Assembly (NCBI GenBank): GCA_031268525.1
Contig: JAIRXA010000155.1
Coordinates: 1 to 7,306 of the forward strand
Length of the DNA stretch: 7,306 bases
Reading direction: 5' to 3'
DNA from: Coriobacteriales bacterium
Lineage (GTDB): Bacteria; Actinomycetota; Coriobacteriia; Coriobacteriales; UBA8131
Each line of letters starts with the position of its first letter. Position 1 is the first letter of the stretch. Positions 1-6,653 of this stretch are shown piece after piece. The notes beneath the pieces were generated by a model. It made no database searches and was not told where the DNA came from. It was given only the letters and a program-made list of their open reading frames with translations. A program made the translations under genes and the position numbers.

Positions 1-1588
1 CTGTGGCCTCGTAGCCGGGCGCCAGCACCACCGTTGCCTTGACGGCCTTGCCGCGCAACTCATCGGGCACGCCCGTGACCGCACACTCATTGATCGCCGG
101 ATGTGTGAGCAGCACGCTCTCGATCTCAAAGGGGCTGATGCGGTAGCCCGAGGATTTGATGACGTCATCGTTGCGACCAACATAGAAGTAGAAGCCATCC
201 TCGTCGCGCCAGGCGGTGTCACCGGTGTGGTACCACCCGTCATGGATAGCTTCAGCGGTGCGCTCGGGCTGACGATAGTAGTCCATCAAAAGGCCCGGCG
301 GATACGCCTGGTTCGGATCGCCGGTGTCGGTGCGGATACATATCTCGCCGGTCTGGCCGACGGCGCACTCAAGGCCCTGCTCATCGAGGATATGCGTGTC
401 ATAGAGCGCCAGAGGCCGTCCCATCGAGCCCAGGCGAGGTTCCATGTTCGTGGAATTGCAAATGGTCACCGGAGTCTCGGTCTGGCCAAAACCGTCAAAT
501 ATCTTGAGCCCCGTGAGCTTTTGCCACTGCTCAAAAACATCGGGATTAAGAGCCTCACCTGCAGAAACGCTATAAACCAGCGAACTGAGATCGTAGGTGT
601 TCGGTGAGCCCTGCATGATCATACGATACATGGTCGGTGGGCAGCAGAAGGTGGTGATCCGGTACCGCTCAATCAGCGCGCAGATAGCGTCGCCTGAGAA
701 GCGGTCAAAATCATAGACCATGACCGCGGCCTCCATGAGCCACTGACCGTAGAATTTACCCCACACCGCCTTGCCCCACCCTGTGTCGGCGATGGAGAAG
801 TGCAATCCTTCGTCGGACACGACATTTTGCCAGTGTTTCGCGGTACCGAGATGCGCCAGAGCGTAGCTGGAATTATGGAGCACCAGTTTGGGATTGCCCG
901 AGGTACCTGAGGAAAAATAGGCGATCATCGGGTCAAGTGCACGGGAGGGCCGACGCTCAAAGCCTTCAACGGCAGTGCGCACCTCGGTGTTGAAGTCCAA
1001 CCAGCCCTCGCGCTCGCCAGCAAGGGCACACAGCCCCTGCGGTCCAGAGAGGGAGGAATCGTCGCGCTCGGCGATACCGGCGGCCCCGCCGTTGACCAGA
1101 ATGCGCGTGGTGAGCGTGGGGCAGTCCGGCAGAGCATTGTCGATGACCTGAGCGATCTCACCAACATCGGTGCAGATCACGGCCTTGATACCCGCGGAGT
1201 TTACGCGATAGCGTACGTCGTGTTCCTTAAGCATGAAGGTTGCCGGAACGATGACCGCCCCGATCTTATCCAGCGCCAGCGCCACAAACCAAAACTGATA
1301 GTGACGGCGAAGGATTACCATCACCAGATCACCCGCTCCTATGCCCTGTTCAAGCAGGTAGTTGGCGGTCTTGTCGCTCCAATACTTCAGGTCGGCGAAG
1401 CTAAAGACATGCTCCTCCCCCTCGGGGTTGCACCACACCATCGCCCGACGGTCGGGGTCGTTGATGGCAATGTCGTCGACCACGTCGCAGGAGAAGGAAA
1501 AGTCATCAGGCCAGCTGAGACTGAACTGCCTCAGGACGCCGGACTCATCATAATCCTCATGGGTATATCGTTCGTTGATCTTGCGCAT
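1..1588 (-). CDS. AMP-forming acyl-CoA synthetase (MACS/acetyl-CoA synthetase-like), C-terminus cut off by window edge
   Basis: This enzyme would activate a carboxylic acid to its CoA thioester through an acyl-adenylate, using ATP and CoA in the cytoplasm. The reading frame is open for 529 codons from ATG at 1588 to the left edge with no stop. Visible ANL-superfamily motifs are the phosphate loop SSGTSGNPK (about residue 224), the A5 motif DGFGQTET (about 365), HTGDTAWRDEDG (about 453) and GRNDDVIKSSGYRI (about 470-485), followed by the start of the mobile C-terminal domain. The usual catalytic lysine near the C-terminus lies beyond the window, so roughly 25-40 residues are missing. AAAGGAA lies about 11 nt before the ATG. 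The N-terminal part (FSFADL, GAVIVPAT) resembles the medium-chain or branched-chain acyl-CoA synthetases of anaerobes and methanogens more than classical Acs. The substrate cannot be read from the sequence. The upstream regulator gene on the same strand is its likely controller. Confidence 0.9.
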   Translation of the reverse strand, partial: MRKINERYTHEDYDESGVLRQFSLSWPDDFSFSCDVVDDIAINDPDRRAMVWCNPEGEEHVFSFADLKYWSDKTANYLLEQGIGAGDLVMVILRRHYQFWFVALALDKIGAVIVPATFMLKEHDVRYRVNSAGIKAVICTDVGEIAQVIDNALPDCPTLTTRILVNGGAAGIAERDDSSLSGPQGLCALAGEREGWLDFNTEVRTAVEGFERRPSRALDPMIAYFSSGTSGNPKLVLHNSSYALAHLGTAKHWQNVVSDEGLHFSIADTGWGKAVWGKFYGQWLMEAAVMVYDFDRFSGDAICALIERYRITTFCCPPTMYRMIMQGSPNTYDLSSLVYSVSAGEALNPDVFEQWQKLTGLKIFDGFGQTETPVTICNSTNMEPRLGSMGRPLALYDTHILDEQGLECAVGQTGEICIRTDTGDPNQAYPPGLLMDYYRQPERTAEAIHDGWYHTGDTAWRDEDGFYFYVGRNDDVIKSSGYRISPFEIESVLLTHPAINECAVTGVPDELRGKAVKATVVLAPGYEAT

Positions 1589-1639
1589 GATTGCTCGTAT
1601 TCCTTTCCTCCGGGCGGCGGCTTCGCCACCATACAACAC

Positions 1640-1665
1640 AAAAACAGGCGCCTCTATCGGGCTCC
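1640..1665 (-). terminator. Possible weak intrinsic terminator or attenuator between regulator and synthetase
   Basis: On the minus strand GGAGCC is followed by a 7-nt loop (CGATAGA) and GGCGCC, giving a 6-bp stem with one A-G mismatch. The sequence TGTTTTT follows. This could end or attenuate transcription coming from the regulator, in which case the synthetase would need its own promoter closer to its start. The stem is short and imperfect, so this is a weak call. Confidence 0.3.
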
Positions 1666-1688
1666 CAAGCTGTGGGGCGTGCGCGGCG

Positions 1689-1754
1689 CTTCTCGCTGAC
1701 TTCTTGCTGAGTGCTCACGGAGTGCTCCTTGGGCGCTCACTGAGTGCAGCGTAA
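1689..1754. repeat. Six tandem 11-bp imperfect repeats, candidate operator array
   Basis: Read on the plus strand in steps of 11 from 1689 the units are CTTCTCGCTGA, CTTCTTGCTGA, GTGCTCACGGA, GTGCTCCTTGG, GCGCTCACTGA and GTGCAGCGTAA, with consensus GTGCTCnCTGA. Units 1 and 2 match at 10 of 11 positions and units 3 and 5 at 9 of 11; unit 6 is the most degenerate. The array begins just after the regulator stop codon and ends about 100 nt before the synthetase start. It lies outside any credible gene, and its period is not a multiple of 3. A spacing near one helical turn places every unit on roughly the same DNA face, as expected of cooperative protein binding. That the neighbouring XRE-cupin protein binds here is inference. 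Confidence 0.7.
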
Positions 1755-1759
1755 AGCGC

Positions 1760-2371
1760 CTAGGGAATGTTGATGGACTCCGGGAGAGAGCCGCCGTCTG
1801 TGGGAGGTTTGAGAACGACAGCAAGGAAGACGCAGGGCTCGCCACCGATGGCGACCATGCCGTGACCCTTGCCCGAGTCGTAGTAGAGGCAATCACCCGC
1901 TTCAAGTTCCTCAATATGATCCTCGTAGGCAAAGCGCAGCTTGCCACTGATGATGAAGTCGAGTTCCTGACCCCTGTGTCGGGAGAGGTGGATGGGAGCG
2001 TCCTGCTCTTCGGCCTGATAGGGCGCGGTGACCACAAAGGGCTCGCAGAACTTGTCCTTGAAGAAAGGCGCCTGATGCAAATACTCAAAGCCGACGCGGC
2101 GACGGATCGACAGACCATCGCCTGCGCGGGTCAGCTCGTAGCTGCTCAGATGCGGTGCCTCACCGGTGAGCAGTTCGATGACATCGACCCCGAAGCGGTT
2201 GGCGCACTTGAACAGGAAGGTGAAGCTGAGGTCATGCTCTCCGCTCTCCTGCGCCTCGTACTCCTCGACGCTGCGTCCGGTCGCCTCGGCCATCTCGGCC
2301 AGGCTCAGGTCCAGATCATCGCGCAGGCTGCGAATTCGCCTGGCCACCTCCTGTATGTCCGGTTGAAGCAT
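1760..2371 (-). CDS. XRE-family helix-turn-helix transcriptional regulator with C-terminal cupin domain
   Basis: This 203-residue cytoplasmic DNA-binding protein probably senses a small ligand through its cupin. Residues about 7-62 form a lambda-repressor-like HTH (SLAEMAEATGRSVEEYEAQE and the following helix up to VIELLTGE). After a linker, residues about 125-197 form a double-stranded beta-helix cupin. Candidate metal or ligand residues are H128, H132, E136 (HRGQELDFIISGKL) and H170 (GKGHGM). The start at 2371 is chosen because a strong Shine-Dalgarno lies 6 nt upstream; the same frame continues upstream to 2524, but that stretch overlaps rnpB and is rejected. The gene precedes an acyl-CoA synthetase on the same strand, a pairing I recall from anaerobic bacteria, so control of fatty or branched-chain acid activation is plausible. 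The effector is unknown. Confidence 0.9.
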   Translation of the reverse strand: MLQPDIQEVARRIRSLRDDLDLSLAEMAEATGRSVEEYEAQESGEHDLSFTFLFKCANRFGVDVIELLTGEAPHLSSYELTRAGDGLSIRRRVGFEYLHQAPFFKDKFCEPFVVTAPYQAEEQDAPIHLSRHRGQELDFIISGKLRFAYEDHIEELEAGDCLYYDSGKGHGMVAIGGEPCVFLAVVLKPPTDGGSLPESINIP

Positions 2372-2377
2372 GACTGC

Positions 2378-2388
2378 CCTCCTCCCCT
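2378..2388 (-). promoter_or_regulatory. Strong ribosome binding site of the XRE-cupin regulator
   Basis: On the minus strand the sequence reads AGGGGAGGAGG followed by 6 nt and then ATG at 2371. The AGGAGG core is a near-perfect anti-SD match. It fixes the start of the regulator and argues against the longer frame that enters rnpB. Confidence 0.85.
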
Positions 2389-2422
2389 TCTGAATTGTGA
2401 AGTCTACGGATATGGCAGAACA

Positions 2423-2431
2423 TGATACACT
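2423..2431 (+). promoter_or_regulatory. Probable extended -10 promoter element of rnpB
   Basis: TGATACACT fits the extended -10 pattern TGnTAnnnT. Its last base is 6 nt before 2437, the first base of the P1 helix of RNase P RNA, which is the expected distance to a transcription start. No good -35 hexamer is seen at 16-18 bp upstream, which the TG extension could offset. The placement is inferred from the RNA 5' end. Confidence 0.5.
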
Positions 2432-2436
2432 TTTCC

Positions 2437-2850
2437 TCTGGAGTGGGCCGGATGGCCGCGCGAACACTTCGCGAATGGATTTCATATCTGTTTGGAATGG
2501 TCGTGAGGAAAGTCCGGACTCCACAGGGCAGGATGCCAGCTAACGGCTGGGCGGGGCGACCCGACGGAAAGTGCCACAGAAAAGAAAACTCCGATCCTGC
2601 CGTAGGGCAGGATCGGAAAAGCTGAAACGGTGTGGTAAGAGCGCACCAGCGTCTGGGCAACCGGGCGGCTTGGCAAACCCCATCCGGAGCAAAGGCGAAT
2701 AGGAGCGCTTTCGGTTGGCCCGACCGGCGCTCGGGTTGCCTGCTTGAGGGTCGTGGCGACACGGCTCCCAGATAAATGGTCATCTCGGCCCCCGGTGCGC
2801 CTTGTGCGACGTGGGCTATGACAGAATCCGGCTTACAGGCCCACTCCAGA
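2437..2850 (+). ncRNA. rnpB: RNase P RNA (catalytic M1 RNA, bacterial type A)
   Basis: This is the ribozyme subunit that cleaves 5' leaders from precursor tRNAs. The conserved P4 strands are present: GAGGAAAGTCCGGACTCC near the 5' end and ACAGAATCCGGCTTACAGG near the 3' end. The termini form a perfect 13-bp P1 helix (2437-2449 with 2838-2850). P2 pairs 2451-2457 with 2778-2784 with one G-U. P12 is a perfect 11-bp hairpin (2592-2617). P15 is GAGCGC/GCGCTC (2703-2708 with 2727-2732), and its loop holds GGTTGG, the likely tRNA CCA-recognition motif. P18 (2752-2763) carries a GCGA tetraloop. An additional 29-nt hairpin at 2788-2816 fits helix P19, which E. coli lacks. The ends are set by P1 and could differ by a few bases. 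The gene is divergent from the cupin regulator and converges with the glycolytic operon. Confidence 0.97.
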
Positions 2851-2882
2851 CCTCTAACAAGTCTCTGTCTGCTATGACTGTA

Positions 2883-3032
2883 CTACCTATTGAAGTAGAT
2901 AAGAATTGCTCCTACAGCTATTGCAAGCACAACAAGAATGGCAAGGATTGATAATCTCAGGGCAATTTTTCGTATCAATTTAGAAAAATCTATTGCACCA
3001 TCTGAATTTCGATCGACCGACGGAATGAGCAA
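2883..3032 (-). CDS. Possible small single-pass membrane protein or gene remnant with EF-hand-like loop
   Basis: I do not recognise a family. From a TTG at 3032 the minus-strand frame gives 49 residues ending in TAG. It contains DRNSDGAIDFSK (3014-2979), which fits the EF-hand/dockerin calcium-loop pattern D-x-N-x-D-G-x-I except that position 12 is Lys rather than Glu or Asp. A basic stretch (KLIRKIALR) and about 20 hydrophobic residues (LSILAILVVLAIAVGAILIY) follow, ending in FNR. There is no good ribosome binding site at the TTG. A second TTG at 2978 would leave a 31-residue membrane peptide, also without a clear SD. The stretch is about 35% GC over 2881-3000 and uses ATA, TTA and AGA codons, unlike its neighbours. 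It may be a real small protein, or the 3' end of a gene whose upstream part has been replaced by the repeat at 3048-3081. Confidence 0.3.
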   Translation of the reverse strand: MLIPSVDRNSDGAIDFSKLIRKIALRLSILAILVVLAIAVGAILIYFNR

Positions 3033-3035
3033 GTC

Positions 3036-3060
3036 AAAAAACAACAACCGTCCCCTGTTG
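3036..3060 (-). terminator. Weak terminator-like sequence downstream of gpmI
   Basis: On the minus strand CAAC-AGGGGACG-GTTG is followed by TTGTTTTTT. The stem has only 4 bp (5 with a G-U), so termination here is uncertain. It is nevertheless the only hairpin plus T-run I can find after the glycolytic operon. Confidence 0.25.
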
Positions 3061-3081
3061 CACCGCGTCCCCCTGTCCCAC
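3048..3081 (-). repeat. Two copies of an ACAGGGG(G)ACG motif, REP-like element
   Basis: On the minus strand, directly after the gpmI stop codon, GTGGGACAGGGGGACG (3081-3066) is followed by a second copy, ACAGGGGACGG (3058-3048). The shared core is ACAGGGG(G)ACG. Similar GGGACAGGGGGACGG strings are, from memory, scattered in many genomes near REP-associated tyrosine transposases. No transposase is present here, so the link is inference. Confidence 0.5.
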
Positions 3082-4665
3082 TCAACGCCGCAGCAGCAGA
3101 GAGCGGCCCGTGAACTCCGGTGGGGCTGGCAGGCCTAGAACATCGAGCAGGGTGGGAGCGATATCGGCCAGGCGGGCCTCGCCATCACGCACGAGATCGA
3201 TGTGGCGATCCTGATTGAAGGGATCAACATAGACCAGCGGGACCGGTGAGGTGGTGTGTGCCGTCCAGGGATTGCCAAACTGATCGCGCATCTGCTCGGC
3301 GTTACCATGGTCGGCCGTGACCAGTGCGAAGCCACCTTTGGCGGCAAGCGCATCCACCACGCGCTTCAATCCCCGATCGACCGCGCAGATCGCCGCCTCA
3401 GCGGCCTGTTGTACGCCGGTATGACCCACCATGTCGCCATTGGCATAGTTGACGATGTAGACATCGGCCGCGTCGCGGCGAATGGCGGCAACCAGCTGCT
3501 CGGTGACCTGGGGCGCACTCATATCCGGTTCCAGATCATAGGTCGCAACCTTCGGGCTGGGAATGAGCAGACGCTCCTCCCCCACCTTGGGTTCCTCGAT
3601 TCCACCATTGAAGAAAAAGGTCACGTGCGCGTATTTCTCCGTCTCGGCAATGTGAAATTGCCGAAGATGATGGCTGGCTAAATAGTCGGCCAGGGTCTGA
3701 GCGGGAAAGCTCTTGGGGAAGGCCACGCGCACATCAAAGTCGCGCTCAAAGGCCGGATCATATTCGGTCATACTCACAAAATCGACCCGAGGAAGAAGGG
3801 GTCGCTCAAAGCCCGTGAAGGCCGGATCGACGAAGGCCCGAGTCAACTCGCGAGCCCGATCGGGCCGGAAGTTGAAGAAGATCACCACGTCGCCGTCTGC
3901 GATACCATCGGCGCCGATGGCGACCGGAACGACAAACTCGTCGGTGATGCCCGCATCGTAGGACCGCAAAACGAGCTCGTCGGCGCGCGCTTCGGCATCG
4001 ACCAGAACCGGCGCCTGGGCGGGCTCAACCAGGACACGCCATGCCTGTTCCAAACGCTCCCAGCGATTGTCGCGATCCATTGCGTAATAACGACCGGCAA
4101 TGCTGCCTATGCGCAGGTCGAGGCCGGGATGGGCTTCCACGCTGCGCTGGCAGAAATCCAAGAGATCCCGCACATACCGCGCACCACTGGTTGGGGCGAC
4201 ATCGCGCCCGTCGAGGAAGGCATGGACACGGATATGAGACAGGCCGCGAGCCACCGCAAGACGGATGAGCGCTTCGAGATGGGCCTGCGAGCTATGAACA
4301 CCACCGTCGGAGAGGAGACCCATAAGATGCAGGGTCGCATTGCGCTCAAGCACCCTGGACAGCGCTTCGGCAAGCACCTCGTTGGTACTGAGGCTGCCAT
4401 CCTCGATGGCCCGATCGATGCGGCTGAGCTCCTGCCGGACTATCCTGCCGGCGCCGATATTCAGGTGCCCTACCTCGGAATTACCCATCTGCCCATCAGG
4501 GAGCCCGACATCGCGTCCGGAAGCAACAAGAGATCGGCAGGGATAGCGTCCGTCGGCAAACAACTCATGAAGAAAGGGGGCGTCGGCTCGGGCGACGGCG
4601 TTATCGGGGGCAGCCTCGCGTAGGCCAACGCCATCGAGTATCGCCAACAGAGCCGGAGTTCGCAT
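3082..4665 (-). CDS. gpmI: 2,3-bisphosphoglycerate-independent phosphoglycerate mutase
   Basis: This enzyme interconverts 3-phosphoglycerate and 2-phosphoglycerate through a phosphoserine intermediate, and belongs to the alkaline-phosphatase superfamily with two Mn ions. The 527-residue protein is slightly longer than the usual 510-515. Visible motifs are the N-terminal metal site LDGVG (Asp11; most relatives have LDGWG or LDGFG), GQMGNSEVGHLNIGAGR with nucleophile Ser63, LLSDGGVHSS, HAFLDGRDVAP, AGRYYAMDRDNRW, FNFRPDRARE, NYANGDMVGHTG and the C-terminal metal site TADHGNAE. Start: ATG at 4665 shares its A with the tpiA stop (TGATG). The frame is open further upstream to 4830, but that part lies inside tpiA and lacks homology. 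There is no obvious Shine-Dalgarno, so translation is probably coupled to tpiA. It is the last operon gene in view, and no enolase gene follows. Confidence 0.97.
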   Translation of the reverse strand: MRTPALLAILDGVGLREAAPDNAVARADAPFLHELFADGRYPCRSLVASGRDVGLPDGQMGNSEVGHLNIGAGRIVRQELSRIDRAIEDGSLSTNEVLAEALSRVLERNATLHLMGLLSDGGVHSSQAHLEALIRLAVARGLSHIRVHAFLDGRDVAPTSGARYVRDLLDFCQRSVEAHPGLDLRIGSIAGRYYAMDRDNRWERLEQAWRVLVEPAQAPVLVDAEARADELVLRSYDAGITDEFVVPVAIGADGIADGDVVIFFNFRPDRARELTRAFVDPAFTGFERPLLPRVDFVSMTEYDPAFERDFDVRVAFPKSFPAQTLADYLASHHLRQFHIAETEKYAHVTFFFNGGIEEPKVGEERLLIPSPKVATYDLEPDMSAPQVTEQLVAAIRRDAADVYIVNYANGDMVGHTGVQQAAEAAICAVDRGLKRVVDALAAKGGFALVTADHGNAEQMRDQFGNPWTAHTTSPVPLVYVDPFNQDRHIDLVRDGEARLADIAPTLLDVLGLPAPPEFTGRSLLLRR

Positions 4666-5447
4666 CACAACCAGGCTTTCATGAGATCGATAAAGGCACG
4701 CGCATCGAGGGATGCCCCACCTATCAAACCACCGTCGATATCGGGCATCGGCACAAACAGCGCGACATTTTCGGGCTTCAGCGAGCCTCCATAGAGAATA
4801 CGGAGCTTGCGAGCGTTCTCCCAACCGCATCGCTCACCGAGACACGCGCGGATCGCCACGCTGACCGCCTGCGCCTGCTCCGGTGTCGCTGTTCTGCCGG
4901 TGCCGATGGCCCAGATAGGCTCGTATGCTATAACAATAGTTGACACATCCCTGTCGTTCAGTCCCTCAAGAGCCGCCTCGACCTGCTCAAGGATGAAAGA
5001 CTCGGCCTGCCGATCTCCCGCATCACGCAGCTCCAGACCCTCACCAACACAGATGATCGGTACGATCCCCGCCCTCAACAGGGCATGTACCTTGCGATTG
5101 ACATCCGCGTCCGTTTCGCCAAAGTACGCACGTCTCTCAGAGTGCCCAACGATGCAGTAGCTGCAACCGACCTCACGCAGCATCTCCGGCGAGATGGCGC
5201 CCGTATAGGCGCCGCTGATCTCCCAAAAGACATCCTGAGCACCAAGACGCAGCGCAGAGCGATCGTATTCCAAGACGCCATTCACGCTCTTGAGGTCAAC
5301 GAAGGGCGGGCAGAGCACCGTCTCGACCGTCTTGTAATCGCGATAATGGAGATTGGCGATATCCTGAGCCAGCACCACGGCCTGACCCGTGGTCTTGTTC
5401 ATTTTCCAGTTGCCAACAATCAGCGGTGTGCGACCATTCCCATTCAT
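4665..5447 (-). CDS. tpiA: Triose-phosphate isomerase
   Basis: This enzyme interconverts dihydroxyacetone phosphate and D-glyceraldehyde-3-phosphate in the cytoplasm. The 260-residue TIM barrel is slightly longer than the typical 248-255. Catalytic residues are all present: N13 and K15 in GNWKMN, H102 in IVGHSERR, and E176 in YEPIWAIGTGR, which also forms the mobile loop 6. The phosphate-binding YGGSLKPEN and DIDGGLIGGASLD are near the C-terminus. The start is ATG at 5447, 15 nt after the pgk stop. A G-rich GGGGTGGTGG overlapping that stop is the likely ribosome binding site. The TGA stop overlaps the gpmI ATG by one base. Confidence 0.98.
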   Translation of the reverse strand: MNGNGRTPLIVGNWKMNKTTGQAVVLAQDIANLHYRDYKTVETVLCPPFVDLKSVNGVLEYDRSALRLGAQDVFWEISGAYTGAISPEMLREVGCSYCIVGHSERRAYFGETDADVNRKVHALLRAGIVPIICVGEGLELRDAGDRQAESFILEQVEAALEGLNDRDVSTIVIAYEPIWAIGTGRTATPEQAQAVSVAIRACLGERCGWENARKLRILYGGSLKPENVALFVPMPDIDGGLIGGASLDARAFIDLMKAWL

Positions 5448-5462
5448 CGTGTGCCACCACCC

Positions 5463-6653
5463 CTACTCATCGTAGTACCCCAAGGCGGCAACGCCAGGGA
5501 GACGAATGCCTTCCAGTAACTCCAGAGCGGCGCCACCACCCGTTGAGATGAAGGTCACCAGGTCGTTGTAGCCAAACTTGTTGATAGCCGCGATACTGTC
5601 GCCGCCACCGATGATGGTGACCGCCTTCTGATTCATCGCCACGGCGGTCGCAACCTGCCGGGTGCCGTTTGCAAAGGCATCGATCTCAAAGACGCCCATC
5701 GGCCCATTCCAGAGCACGGTACGCGCCTCACGGATGGCTTCGGCGTACAGGGCAATGGTACGCGGCCCGATATCCAGACCCAGTCTGCCTGCGGGCAGAT
5801 CAACGACATCACGCACCTCGGTCGCGGCGTCAGCGGCGATCTCGGAAGCCACGACCACGTCGATTGGCAAAAGGAGGCGCACGCCCTTGGCTTCCGCTTT
5901 CGCAAGCAGATCCCGAGCGCGACCCACCCAGTCCTCCTCGCGCAGCGAGGCGCCCACCGAGTAGCCTTGCGCAAGCAGGAAGGTAAAGCACATCGCCCCA
6001 CCGATAAGCAGCACGTCAACCGTATCGATGAGCTTGTCGATGACCTTGATCTTGTCAGAAACCTTGGAGCCACCGAGTATCGCCACGAAGGGTCGCTCGG
6101 GACGTGCCAGCATCCGCGCAAAGGTCTCCATTTCGCGATACATCAAAAAACCGGCATAACTGGGCAGATAATCGGTGACGCCGACGATCGAGGCATGGGC
6201 GCGATGCGCGGCGGCAAAGGCATCGTCAACATAGATATCCGCAAGTTCGGCCAGACGACGCGCGAATTCCGGGTCGTTGGCCTTTTCGCCCGCATCAAAA
6301 CGCAGGTTCTCGAGCATCAACACCTCGCCATCACGCAGGGCCTCCACATCGGCGGTGGTCTGCTTGCCTAAAATGTCATGGGTCAGGCAAACCTCCTGCT
6401 TCAGCAGCTTTCCCAATGCATGGGCGACGGGAGCAAGCGTATGACTGCGCTCATAGCCCTCGCCCTTCGGGCGACCCTGATGGGCAGCTACGATGACGCG
6501 CGCACGATTGTCGATGAGATAGCGGATGGTCGGCAGCACGGCTCGGATGCGCGTATCGTCGCTGACCTTGCCATCGACGACCGGCACATTAAAGTCCACG
6601 CGCAAAAGGACACGTCGCCCGGCCAGATCGGCTTCGTTGACCAGTTTCATCAT
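5463..6653 (-). CDS. pgk: Phosphoglycerate kinase
   Basis: This enzyme transfers the acyl phosphate of 1,3-bisphosphoglycerate to ADP, giving ATP and 3-phosphoglycerate. Its length of 396 residues is normal. N-domain motifs: RVDFNVPV (substrate Asp and Asn), DDTRIRAVLPT, AHQGRPKG, LENLRFDAGE and DDAFAAAHRAHAS. C-domain motifs: LGGSKVSDKI (nucleotide binding), GGAMCFTFL, LWNGPMGVFE, GGGDSIAA and STGGGAALE. Two conserved blocks deviate slightly: AHQGRPKG where SHLGRPKG is common in bacteria, and DDAFAAAHR where NDAFGTAHR is common. Catalytic residues appear intact. The start codon overlaps the gap stop (ATGA), with AGGA (6664-6661) 7 nt upstream inside gap. A second ATG follows immediately and would also be usable. 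Confidence 0.98.
   Translation of the reverse strand: MMKLVNEADLAGRRVLLRVDFNVPVVDGKVSDDTRIRAVLPTIRYLIDNRARVIVAAHQGRPKGEGYERSHTLAPVAHALGKLLKQEVCLTHDILGKQTTADVEALRDGEVLMLENLRFDAGEKANDPEFARRLAELADIYVDDAFAAAHRAHASIVGVTDYLPSYAGFLMYREMETFARMLARPERPFVAILGGSKVSDKIKVIDKLIDTVDVLLIGGAMCFTFLLAQGYSVGASLREEDWVGRARDLLAKAEAKGVRLLLPIDVVVASEIAADAATEVRDVVDLPAGRLGLDIGPRTIALYAEAIREARTVLWNGPMGVFEIDAFANGTRQVATAVAMNQKAVTIIGGGDSIAAINKFGYNDLVTFISTGGGAALELLEGIRLPGVAALGYYDE

Noticed and set aside
101..607. 168-residue plus-strand reading frame
   Set aside because: It is antisense to the acyl-CoA synthetase, which shows clear family motifs in its own frame; no ribosome site or recognisable domain supports the plus-strand frame.
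1220..1699. 159-residue plus-strand reading frame
   Set aside because: It is mostly antisense to the synthetase N-terminus and its 3' end runs into the 11-bp repeats; it shows no recognisable domain.
1713..1747. Two 13-bp near-identical dyads GCTCACnGAGTGC, 22 bp apart, as a stand-alone operator pair
   Set aside because: They are better explained as part of the continuous 11-bp repeat array; the 22-bp spacing is two repeat units.
2372..2524. N-terminal extension of the cupin regulator
   Set aside because: It overlaps the promoter and 5' part of rnpB, whereas the strong AGGAGG before ATG 2371 gives a normal XRE N-terminus.
2592..2617. Perfect 11-bp hairpin that looks like a terminator
   Set aside because: It is helix P12 of RNase P RNA and no T-run follows.
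2938..3138. 66-residue plus-strand reading frame across the AT-rich island
   Set aside because: It runs antisense into the end of gpmI and through the repeat motif, has no ribosome site, and has low-complexity composition.
4666..4830. N-terminal extension of gpmI by 55 codons
   Set aside because: It lies within tpiA in another frame, has no GpmI-like sequence, and the protein at ATG 4665 begins exactly where the family does (ALLAILDG).
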